DNA from: Chitinophagaceae bacterium
Lineage (GTDB): Bacteria; Bacteroidota; Bacteroidia; Chitinophagales; Chitinophagaceae
Length of the DNA stretch: 9,018 nucleotides
Reading direction: 5' to 3'
NCBI GenBank assembly: GCA_003455235.1
Contig: DMRT01000045.1
Location: forward strand, 1 to 9,018
Under the pieces are notes generated by a model. The model saw only the letters and a list, made by a program, of their open reading frames with translations. It ran no database searches and was not told the DNA's origin. The translations under genes and the position numbers were made by a program. Below, piece after piece: positions 1-5,905 of this stretch (the first letter of the stretch is position 1; each line of letters begins with the position of its first letter).

Positions 1-218
1 TTTTCGAATTTTTCCAGCAGTTTAAAAATGGAGTCGTATTCAAAATCGCTGATCAGCGGATCATTCTGAACATAATAACGGTATTCATGAAAGCGGAGAC
101 AGTCTCTCAGCTCTTCCACGTTCTTGCTGTTCACTTCCCCGCCTTTATTTTTTTTGGCAATGGAAATCCACTCCGTTGTTTTCTTCTGTAATTGGTTCGT
201 TTGTTTGGAATCGTACAT
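1..218 (-). CDS. ligA: NAD+-dependent DNA ligase, N-terminal fragment
   Basis: This is the first 72 codons of a gene that runs off the left edge of the window. The translation contains the domain Ia signature of NAD+-dependent DNA ligases: EELRDCLRFHEYRYYV followed by NDPLISDFEYDSIF, at about residues 35-65. In the family this domain binds the NMN half of NAD+ before the ligase lysine is adenylated; that lysine would lie outside the window. The start is the ATG at 216-218, the most upstream in-frame ATG seen. From it, about 34 residues of polar, Lys/Gln-rich sequence precede the domain, whereas typical LigA proteins reach it within a few residues. It could be the housekeeping ligase or a second ligA-like paralogue; the fragment cannot decide. 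It lies 64 bases downstream of the kinase-like gene on the same strand and could be co-transcribed with it. No clear promoter was seen in the gap. Confidence 0.85.
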   Translation of the reverse strand, partial: MYDSKQTNQLQKKTTEWISIAKKNKGGEVNSKNVEELRDCLRFHEYRYYVQNDPLISDFEYDSIFKLLEKFE

Positions 219-282
219 ATAGAAATAAAGTCTTCTTAAAGATAAAAATCCTTTCACAAATGCAGGGTGCCGGGTCGTTTTA

Positions 283-1371
283 TCAGGACGGATTGATCTG
301 CTGCAGGTACTCGTTCAGCACAATCTTCAGCTGCCGCTTTACAATGGCGCCCATGGTTTGGCTGCGGGAAAAATAGTGGGTGTTGAAATGGGCATTCAGT
401 TCTTCCCGCAATGTTTTTATTTTATAATTGTCCGAGATCTCATCCCGTGCCATGATGTTGAGCAGCTCCAGCAATTGCTTGCGGCTGGCAAATACCCGGT
501 GCGCCATAGCCGTGCGCTCTTCGGCCTGGTATTGTTCAATCACTTCCGGGCTAAGGGTTTTTAACACCAGCTCCACGTACTCGTAATTCTCTTTATAGAA
601 CTGCGGCAGGTACAGGTTCTTTCTTCCCTCGTAGCATTGCTGGTCAAAATCGATGGAGCGGATGCGGTACTGGTAGTCTTCTATATCCGGGGTGATGTCG
701 ATCACGAAATTATAGCTCCGCATATCGCCCAGCAGCCGGGCAAAGCAGCGTTCGTTGAACTTTACAAATTCCTTGGCAATGCGGATCTTATTTGTTTCGG
801 GTTCGTTCAGGTATTCTTCCAGGAAGATATCACCCGGGATACCTGGAATATGTTCTTCCACCAGGGTGTTTTTGTGGTACAAGTAAGTAATGCGGTTGGG
901 ACTGAGCAGGTGTTCCAGTTCCAGTCCATAAATACGGGAAGCATCGGACGCTTTGATATAATAGTGATCGTAATTGTCGTTGATGCGGTTGATGATGCGG
1001 ATGCGGAAGGGCATGCTGTTACCGAATTCGCAAAAATCGATGCGCTCCACATCCAGGTGGTTGATAAAACTCAGGTTGCCTTCTGTTTTTAAAGCCGCAT
1101 AGGTTTTGATCAATCCTTCTTTCAGGAATTCCATTTCCTTCAGGTCATATACTGCCGTTTCCCAGTGGGTGAGTTTTCCTTTTTTATTGCGAAGAGCCGT
1201 GGTGTGGCGGTAGTTGAGCAGGTCTTTGTAGGCAACCGGCAGGGCAATATCCCGCCCGTACTGGTGCAGGTATTTCTGCAGGCGGTCGCTCACCGGGAAA
1301 AGATCCTTTTTCATGAGCGGCCGGTCCGATTCATTCTTTATTTTGGCATTGATGATTTTATCGAACTGCAT
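283..1371 (-). CDS. Uncharacterised protein with kinase/phosphotransferase-like signature
   Basis: A 362-residue soluble protein with no signal peptide or membrane segment, belonging to no family I can name. The middle reads like a eukaryotic-type or APH-like kinase. YYIK gives a candidate ATP-binding lysine at K140. Glutamates at 151/153 lie in a helix-like stretch (GLELEHLL). A hinge-like TLVEEHIPGIPGD follows at about 170-181. LLGDMRSYNFVID matches the catalytic-loop pattern D-x4-N with D216 and N221. SIDFD supplies a DFD-type metal-binding motif at D241-D243. The N-terminal third and the last 100 residues are charged and mostly helical-looking. The ATG at 1369-1371 was chosen because the longer version (to 1437) would cover the promoter of the divergent amidohydrolase. 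An ATG at 1407 is also possible. The reading frame and spacing look like a real gene; the kinase assignment is inference from motif order. The substrate is unknown. Neighbours are the ligase downstream and the amidohydrolase, divergent, 75 bases away. Confidence 0.75.
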   Translation of the reverse strand: MQFDKIINAKIKNESDRPLMKKDLFPVSDRLQKYLHQYGRDIALPVAYKDLLNYRHTTALRNKKGKLTHWETAVYDLKEMEFLKEGLIKTYAALKTEGNLSFINHLDVERIDFCEFGNSMPFRIRIINRINDNYDHYYIKASDASRIYGLELEHLLSPNRITYLYHKNTLVEEHIPGIPGDIFLEEYLNEPETNKIRIAKEFVKFNERCFARLLGDMRSYNFVIDITPDIEDYQYRIRSIDFDQQCYEGRKNLYLPQFYKENYEYVELVLKTLSPEVIEQYQAEERTAMAHRVFASRKQLLELLNIMARDEISDNYKIKTLREELNAHFNTHYFSRSQTMGAIVKRQLKIVLNEYLQQINPS

Positions 1372-1400
1372 GCTGTAAAGATACGCTCCAAAATGGTTGC

Positions 1401-1429
1401 TTTGCATGACCTCATTTGGCCTATTTTTG
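1401..1429 (+). promoter_or_regulatory. Bacteroidota-type promoter for the amidohydrolase gene
   Basis: TTTG at 1401-1404 and TATTTTTG at 1422-1429, separated by 17 bases, match the Bacteroidota housekeeping sigma consensus (TTTG near -33, TAnnTTTG near -7) at every fixed position. Transcription would begin around 1436, leaving a short leader before the ATG at 1447. A TTG at 1397-1399 is an alternative upstream box. The match also argues that the antisense kinase-like gene begins at 1371 and not at 1437. Confidence 0.6.
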
Positions 1430-1446
1430 AGAAACAATCTACTGCC

Positions 1447-3108
1447 ATGACGTTTAAAAACTGCTACAGCAATTCTTTATTCCTTATTCCTTGTTCCTTG
1501 TTCGTTATTCTTTTTGCTTCCTGCAAATTCCGCCAGAAAGCCGATCTCATCGTTCACCATGCGAAAATTTATACCGTAGATGAAAAATTTTCGGTGGCAG
1601 AAGCGATGGCGGTACGGGATGGAAAGGTCATTGCAACGGGAACGAATGATGATATCCTGAAACAATATGAATCGGATAAGATGGAAGATGCACAGGGCAA
1701 AGCCGTATTTCCCGGGCTTATTGATGCACATGCACATTTTGTCGGGTATGGCTCCAGCCTGCAGAAGGTAAACCTGGTTGGTACAGCAAGCTGGGAAGAA
1801 GTGCTTACCCGCTGCAGCGATTTTTCAAAATCCCTTTCACCCGGTCAGTGGCTCACCGGCCGCGGCTGGGATCAGAACGATTGGGCCGTAAAAGAATTTC
1901 CCGTAAATGATAAACTGAATGAACTGTTCCCTGACCGGCCGGTATTGATTACCCGGATTGATGGGCACGCTGCCATTGCCAATAATAAAGCACTGGAGAT
2001 TGCCGGCATAAAACCGGGTGATAAACTGGAAGGGGGAGAAGTGGAAGTGAGAGATGGAAAGCTGACGGGCATACTGGTGGATAATGCGGTGGACCTGGTT
2101 ACGGCAAAAATTCCGGCGGCCACAGAGGCACAGGCAAAAGAAGCATTGATGCTGGCGCAAAAAAACTGTTTTGCCACCGGCCTCACCGGCGTACATGACT
2201 GCGGACTGGATTATACCGATGTGCAGCGGGTACAGCAGTTGCAGCAAAGCGGCGATTTGAAAATGCGCATGTACATCATGCTGAGTGACGCAAAACGGAA
2301 TTTCGACTGGGCGTTTGGTAATGGAAAAATAAAAACCGACCGGCTTACTGTAAGTGGGTTTAAAGTATATGCGGATGGAGCCCTGGGCTCAAGAGGAGCC
2401 TGTTTGCTGCAACCATACAGCGATAAGCCCGGCTGGGGTGGGTTCCTGCTGAGTTCACCGGCGCATTTTGATTCGGTGGCCAATATCATTTATGCAAAAG
2501 GCTGGCAGATGTGTACGCATGCCATCGGCGACAGCGGCAACCGCACCATCCTCAACATTTACGCAAAATACCTGAAGGGAAAGAATGACCTGCGCTGGAG
2601 GATAGAACATGCACAGGTGGTGAATCAAAATGATTTCAAACTATTTGGTGAGAACAGTGTGATCCCTTCTGTTCAGCCAACACATGGTACATCGGATATG
2701 TACTGGGCTGGCGACCGGCTTGGGCCTGAACGTGTGAAAGGAGCGTATGCATACCAGCAATTGCTGAAAGAGAATAACTGGATACCGCTGGGCACCGATT
2801 TCCCGGTGGAAGACATCAGTCCGTTTAAAACATTCATGGCCGCTGTGGTAAGGCAGGACGCGAAAGGGTTTCCAGCAGGTGGTTACCAAATGGAAAATGC
2901 ATTATCAAGAGAACAAACCATCCGCGGCATGACCATCTGGGCGGCCAAAGCGGCGTTTGAAGAAAAGCAAAAGGGAAGTTTGGAGAAAGGGAAAGTGGCC
3001 GACTTCATCATCCTGGATACCGACCTGATGAACTGTCCCAATGATGCGATACTGAAAACAAAAGTGCTGGCTACCTACATTAATGGAGAAAGGGTTTATA
3101 AGCAATAA
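1447..3108 (+). CDS. Amidohydrolase family 3 (YtcJ-like) putative lipoprotein
   Basis: A 553-residue metal-dependent hydrolase of the amidohydrolase superfamily, Amidohydro_3/YtcJ branch, which hydrolyses C-N bonds; the substrate cannot be read from sequence. Visible metal and active-site positions are the HxH of LIDAHAHF (H95, H97), the likely carboxylated lysine in VSGFKVYADGALGS (K306), H358 in CTHAIGD, H388 in RIEHAQ and D451 in PLGTDFP. The composite beta-sandwich domain is split between the N-terminus (DLIVHHAKIYTVD) and the C-terminus (GSLEKGKVADFIILD). Length is normal for the family. The ATG at 1447 was chosen because it opens a signal sequence with a hydrophobic core (residues 11-24) ending in FASC. 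This suggests a lipoprotein modified at C26, although Phe at -3 is not ideal. A larger in-frame frame extends upstream but lies antisense to another gene. The signal-peptide core is encoded by a heptanucleotide repeat (see 1473-1514). The gene has its own promoter and converges on the response regulator gene. Confidence 0.92.
   Translation: MTFKNCYSNSLFLIPCSLFVILFASCKFRQKADLIVHHAKIYTVDEKFSVAEAMAVRDGKVIATGTNDDILKQYESDKMEDAQGKAVFPGLIDAHAHFVGYGSSLQKVNLVGTASWEEVLTRCSDFSKSLSPGQWLTGRGWDQNDWAVKEFPVNDKLNELFPDRPVLITRIDGHAAIANNKALEIAGIKPGDKLEGGEVEVRDGKLTGILVDNAVDLVTAKIPAATEAQAKEALMLAQKNCFATGLTGVHDCGLDYTDVQRVQQLQQSGDLKMRMYIMLSDAKRNFDWAFGNGKIKTDRLTVSGFKVYADGALGSRGACLLQPYSDKPGWGGFLLSSPAHFDSVANIIYAKGWQMCTHAIGDSGNRTILNIYAKYLKGKNDLRWRIEHAQVVNQNDFKLFGENSVIPSVQPTHGTSDMYWAGDRLGPERVKGAYAYQQLLKENNWIPLGTDFPVEDISPFKTFMAAVVRQDAKGFPAGGYQMENALSREQTIRGMTIWAAKAAFEEKQKGSLEKGKVADFIILDTDLMNCPNDAILKTKVLATYINGERVYKQ
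1473..1514 (+). repeat. Imperfect 7-base tandem repeat inside the signal peptide
   Basis: Six consecutive 7-base units close to TTCCTTR: TTCTTTA, TTCCTTA, TTCCTTG, TTCCTTG, TTCGTTA, TTCTTTT. They encode most of the hydrophobic core of the amidohydrolase signal peptide (LFLIPCSLFVILF). Because 7 is not a multiple of 3, gain or loss of one unit would shift the reading frame. Similar TTCCTTG-type repeats are common between genes in Bacteroidota, so this may be an intergenic repeat taken into the coding sequence. Confidence 0.8.
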
Positions 3109-3225
3109 ACCTCTCTGCGTGCTTTGCGAATGTCTATGTGTTCTTTGCGGTTTTTTATCCTGGCAGAGCCGAAAGGTTGACCGCAAAGAATGCAGAAGAG
3201 GAACCGAAAAGTGCACAAAGGCAAA
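3109..3225. repeat. CTTTGCG-type intergenic repeats with an inverted pair
   Basis: The gap between the convergent amidohydrolase and response-regulator genes is built of CTTTGCG-type repeats. CTTTGCG at 3122-3128 recurs at 3143-3149, 21 bases on, within similar flanks (TGCGTG and TATGTG). TTCTTTGCGGT at 3141-3151 has a perfect 11-base inverted copy at 3180-3190. The arms could form a stem with a 28-base loop between the two gene ends and might help termination in both directions. There is no stem followed directly by a T-run, so it is not a canonical intrinsic terminator. Confidence 0.55.
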
Positions 3226-3873
3226 CTACACAGTCACGATTCCGTTTTTGATGGCGTACATCACCAGTCCAACCCTTGTTTTCAGATGCAGTTTTTCAAA
3301 CAGGGCATCCCGGTACCCATCGATGGTGCGTGGACTTACAAACATTTTATCGGCAATTTCTTTATAGGTCATTTCAGTGCAGGCGTATTTCAGGAAATCG
3401 GTTTCCCGTTCATTCAGCGGTACCAGGCTTTTCAGGTTATCGCTTTCATCTTCCATTTTATTGATGGCATGCATCAGTTTGCCGCTAACCAGGTCGCTGT
3501 AGTAAAAGCCTTTGTCTGCCAGCGCCTGGATGGCTGCTTTCAGTTCGGCTGGTTCGCTGTCTTTTAAGATATAGCCCCGTGCCCCGCATTTGAGCATGCG
3601 GATGATGGAGGTTTCGTTGTCATACATGCTGAGGGCGAGGACTTTTACAGAAGGATGGTTGTTTTTGAGCCATTGGGTGGCCTGGAAGCCGTCCATTTCG
3701 GGCATGTTGATGTCCATGAGGACAATGTCGGGAAGGTTTTTTTTGTCCAGCCTTTCCAGGAATTCCTGCCCGTTATCTGCTTCAAATAATACGGTATTGC
3801 CGAGGCTTTCCACCAATTGGGCCAGGCCGATGCGCAGAAGGGAGTGATCGTCTACCAGTACAATAGAAGCCAT
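3226..3873 (-). CDS. NarL/LuxR-type response regulator
   Basis: A 215-residue two-component regulator with a complete receiver and a complete DNA-binding domain. The receiver (about 1-120) has acidic residues D8-D9, phospho-acceptor D54 (VLMDINMPEMDG), the switch residue S82 (ALSMYD) and K104 (GYILKD). The C-terminal LuxR-type helix-turn-helix (about 150-212) reads LNERETDFLKYACTEMTYKEIADKM, then VSPRTIDGYRDALFEKL. Length and spacing are canonical. This class is normally phosphorylated by HisKA_3 histidine kinases. The only such kinase in the window is at 5897-8887, a plausible but unproven partner since two other genes lie between. The start at 3871-3873 gives the standard MxSIVLVDDH beginning. 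The gene faces the amidohydrolase and is divergent from the small-protein gene across 180 bases. No consensus promoter was found in front of it. Confidence 0.93.
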   Translation of the reverse strand: MASIVLVDDHSLLRIGLAQLVESLGNTVLFEADNGQEFLERLDKKNLPDIVLMDINMPEMDGFQATQWLKNNHPSVKVLALSMYDNETSIIRMLKCGARGYILKDSEPAELKAAIQALADKGFYYSDLVSGKLMHAINKMEDESDNLKSLVPLNERETDFLKYACTEMTYKEIADKMFVSPRTIDGYRDALFEKLHLKTRVGLVMYAIKNGIVTV

Positions 3874-4053
3874 GCTTGAGTGGATTATCTGTTGAATGAA
3901 TATAGGGCAATAAACGGAAAAAGGGTGAAAACACGGTAGGAAATTTCTGAATGGATATTTAGTTTCAATGAATTTGAGGAAAGGCTTGGATTTGTGGTGG
4001 GGATGCTTTAAAATTATGGATAAAATATTTTTTAACCTGATAAAACAACTCGT
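3874..4053. promoter_or_regulatory. Divergent intergenic region between regulator and small-protein genes
   Basis: A 180-base region that must hold the start signals for both flanking genes. It is AT-rich towards the small-protein gene. It contains a perfect 10-base palindrome AAAATATTTT at 4022-4031, about 23 bases before that start codon. No exact TAnnTTTG box with a correctly spaced TTTG was found on either strand; near matches (TGGATTTG at 3987-3994, TATTTTTT at 4026-4033) lack a partner box. No open frame of note was seen. Confidence 0.35.
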
Positions 4054-4416
4054 ATGGCAAAATCAATTTCAGTGCAAAGTGGCTATATTTTAAAAGCAGA
4101 AGCAGTACCCACAGGTAAATTGCCTTTGAAGTTTAACATTAACACGGAAGGGAAACTGGAAATAGAGTGCAAGATCGTTTTCCCTAAAACCCTGGGAGGT
4201 GTTAAGGTGAATGAACAGGGAAAGCCCGCAGACCCCAACGAATGGGAATACGGCGAAATTGAGATTTTGCTCAATGAAATGATCAATGCCAGTACCAACC
4301 CTGAGATTTTTTTTACCGGCATTGAAGGAGATCTTCGGTTGAACATAAGTGTAGCAGTAAGTGCCAAAAAAGTATGGCAAATGGGAGCTGATTCGAAAGT
4401 ATGGCAGATGGGTTAA
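4054..4416 (+). CDS. Small protein of unknown function with duplicated C-terminal KVWQMG
   Basis: A 120-residue protein I do not recognise. It has no signal peptide, membrane segment or cysteine-rich region and is probably soluble and cytoplasmic. Residues 1-100 alternate polar and hydrophobic residues in a beta-rich pattern (for example GKLPLKFNINTEGKLEIECK), with a loop rich in Pro, Asn and Glu around 55-65. The end is unusual: KVWQMG at 106-111 and again at 115-120, separated by ADS, so the protein stops exactly at the end of the second copy. The ATG at 4054 is the first in frame and follows an A-rich leader without an evident ribosome binding site. The gene is divergent from the response regulator. 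It is convergent with the C11 peptidase, with 16 bases between stop codons. A role as substrate, inhibitor or activator of that peptidase is only a positional guess. The intact frame and ordinary composition support a real gene. Confidence 0.7.
   Translation: MAKSISVQSGYILKAEAVPTGKLPLKFNINTEGKLEIECKIVFPKTLGGVKVNEQGKPADPNEWEYGEIEILLNEMINASTNPEIFFTGIEGDLRLNISVAVSAKKVWQMGADSKVWQMG
4369..4413 (+). repeat. 27-base-period direct repeat encoding KVWQMG twice
   Basis: Two 18-base copies, 4369-4386 and 4396-4413, agree at 16 of 18 positions; both differences are at third codon positions (CAA/CAG and GGA/GGT). They are separated by 9 bases encoding ADS, giving a 27-base period that keeps the reading frame. 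The silent differences suggest a duplication retained at protein level, although two changes are few evidence. Confidence 0.85.
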
Positions 4417-4438
4417 AACAATATCGCCGGAATCAGCT
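4386..4438. terminator. Inverted repeat spanning the two convergent gene ends
   Basis: AGCTGATTC at 4386-4394 has a perfect 9-base inverted copy, GAATCAGCT, at 4430-4438. The left arm overlaps the spacer between the KVWQMG repeats. The right arm covers the peptidase stop codon (4433-4435). The 35-base loop contains the small-protein stop codon. It might act as a shared bidirectional terminator or mRNA 3' end stabiliser, but the long loop and lack of a T-run are atypical. Confidence 0.35.
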
Positions 4439-5905
4439 GTTCATAATATTCAGGTAAGCCATGATCACATCTTTATACCAATTCATTCCTTTTTCAAGGT
4501 CACTTTCATAGCTGATGGAATTAAAGTAGGGACGGATGACTTCGTTTTGTTTTCTGTTCTTCGGAAAATAAACGCAAATTCCGCTGACCGGTATTTCCGG
4601 CTTGGTGCGGTAGTAATTTTTATAGCCGGCATTGTAAGCTGTTTTACCAATAAAGGAATAGATGAACTCCGGGTTTCCTGAAACAGATGCCCTGAAACGC
4701 TCCCTGAAGTTTTGTAATTCAGGATAATTACGGAGATAGTCTGATTCAAGTAATTGAACCAGGTCAAATATAGTTTCCCCCGTAAAAGTATTGTATTCCA
4801 TCGGGTAGGTTTCGTCGAGACTGTTTGAAATGGCGCATGCAATATCTGCCTTACCGGGTCCTTCAAGAGCCTCCTTCAGGTAGTCTTTCAATTGTTTCAG
4901 CAGGGTAAAGATTTCAGTAGTTAAATCTAGGCGCATGGAAACTACAATGAATTCCTCAATCACTCCTTTATATTTTTCGTAATCGGGATTCTGCCCTTCT
5001 TTGAAACTGTCGGTAATATATTTGGCGATCGCCGGGTTTGCGGGAGCCTGGTTACTCATAAGGAAGCCAATGATGCCCCGGAGGTTAAAACAGGGATAAA
5101 CAATGCCGGTGGCGGGTGCCACCAGGTAATCAACAGTACGATAGAAACTATGCTGTGCATAGATATTCTGCATTACACAGTTATTGAAAATGAGAAAATC
5201 TATTTTGCCGAATGATTCACTGATGGCAGAAGCAAATTCCTCGTTGGTAAGTGTTTTGAATTTCTCGAATCGACCATTCGCCGAAGGTTCAACAATGATT
5301 TCGTGGTATTCCATGGCCTTCCATTTTTTATACCCGTATTTATCCGGACTGAATGGCCTGGCAGCAATCAGGTAATCGATGTTTTCATTGTCGGCATTAA
5401 AGCTTGCTCTTTCCAGTAATGTTGGGCTGATGGTTTTCCAATAGCTGAGATCCCTGATGTCCAGTTCCACGTAATTGGTCAAACCGCCATCGTTTTTAAA
5501 ATTTCTGGTGGAAAAAATGCCGAACATTGAACCATGGCCATAGGTGGATATCATCACACGGGTAGCCGGGAAGGCTCCCTGCAGATATTTTAAAAGGAAA
5601 ACAAGGCTTGTCTTATCCTGCAACTGGAAAGCATCCGGGAGATTTATCTGGAAAGGTTGAAGAGTGTCTTTTGCCAGTTCGAAACATTCCGTATTATACT
5701 TAATCTCTTTCTCGCTGATCAGTTTCACATTATTGATCAGGATCAGTTTGATGCGGTTATCCACCACAATACCCCTGAGCCGGTCAATAATCTCCAGGTT
5801 GAATTTGTCTGTCAGGATTTCCTTTGCCCGTTTATTAATATCTGCATTATTGGTATCTTGTATGTCGACAGATACAAGAAAAATAACCAACCACTCATGT
5901 TGCAT
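4433..5905 (-). CDS. Clostripain-like (C11, clan CD) cysteine peptidase
   Basis: A 490-residue protein whose landmarks fit the clostripain/C11 family of caspase-fold peptidases. These are a first beta strand right at the N-terminus (WLVIFLVSVDIQD) and the catalytic-histidine segment VMISTYGHGS with H124. The catalytic-cysteine segment is KIDFLIFNNCVMQNIYAQ with C243, followed by DYLVAPATGIVYP as in the family's post-cysteine strand. Near the end is the diagnostic GICVYFPKN (about 442-450), then a Tyr-rich, NWYKDVI tail. Known C11 enzymes cleave after Arg or Lys and often self-activate. Specificity here is unknown. His and Cys are 119 residues apart, about twice the spacing in clostripain. There is no signal peptide, so a cytoplasmic location is likely, unlike secreted clostripain. 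The ATG at 5903-5905 fits the family N-terminus. It overlaps by 9 bases, head to head, the start of the sensor kinase gene, so its promoter must lie within that coding sequence. It is tail to tail with the KVWQMG protein gene. Confidence 0.82.
   Translation of the reverse strand: MQHEWLVIFLVSVDIQDTNNADINKRAKEILTDKFNLEIIDRLRGIVVDNRIKLILINNVKLISEKEIKYNTECFELAKDTLQPFQINLPDAFQLQDKTSLVFLLKYLQGAFPATRVMISTYGHGSMFGIFSTRNFKNDGGLTNYVELDIRDLSYWKTISPTLLERASFNADNENIDYLIAARPFSPDKYGYKKWKAMEYHEIIVEPSANGRFEKFKTLTNEEFASAISESFGKIDFLIFNNCVMQNIYAQHSFYRTVDYLVAPATGIVYPCFNLRGIIGFLMSNQAPANPAIAKYITDSFKEGQNPDYEKYKGVIEEFIVVSMRLDLTTEIFTLLKQLKDYLKEALEGPGKADIACAISNSLDETYPMEYNTFTGETIFDLVQLLESDYLRNYPELQNFRERFRASVSGNPEFIYSFIGKTAYNAGYKNYYRTKPEIPVSGICVYFPKNRKQNEVIRPYFNSISYESDLEKGMNWYKDVIMAYLNIMNS
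5897..5905. other. Head-to-head overlap of two start codons
   Basis: The nine bases ATGTTGCAT contain the kinase start (ATG, plus strand, 5897-5899) and the peptidase start (ATG on the minus strand, 5903-5905). The codons read M-L-H one way and M-Q-H the other. Both starts are supported independently, the first by a signal peptide and the second by the family's N-terminal strand. No non-coding DNA separates the genes, so each promoter and leader must lie in the other's coding region. No consensus promoter was found on either side. Confidence 0.75.

Noticed and set aside
637..1092. 151-codon plus-strand frame
   Set aside because: It is the complement of the kinase-like coding sequence, with Val/Ile-rich low-complexity translation and no family motifs.
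1372..1437. Longer N-terminus of the kinase-like protein on the minus strand
   Set aside because: It overlaps the amidohydrolase promoter and adds no recognisable sequence; an ATG at 1407 stays a minor alternative.
1165..1446. In-frame upstream extension of the amidohydrolase
   Set aside because: It is antisense to the kinase-like gene, would bury the signal peptide inside the protein, and covers the matched promoter at 1401-1429.
1473..1514. CRISPR-like or mobile-element repeat
   Set aside because: Units are 7 bases, contiguous and without spacers; this is a microsatellite-type repeat.
4361..4681. 106-codon plus-strand frame overlapping the small protein's end
   Set aside because: It is mostly antisense to the peptidase and out of frame with the small protein; no supporting motif.
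5657..5896. Upstream extension of the sensor kinase
   Set aside because: It is antisense to the peptidase and would hide the signal peptide that starts at 5897.
4054..5905. Bacterial gasdermin plus caspase-like defence pair
   Set aside because: The small protein is about half the length of bacterial gasdermins as I recall them, shows no membrane-insertion or lipidation features, and its repeat lies at the tail; the peptidase belongs to C11, which alone does not indicate defence.
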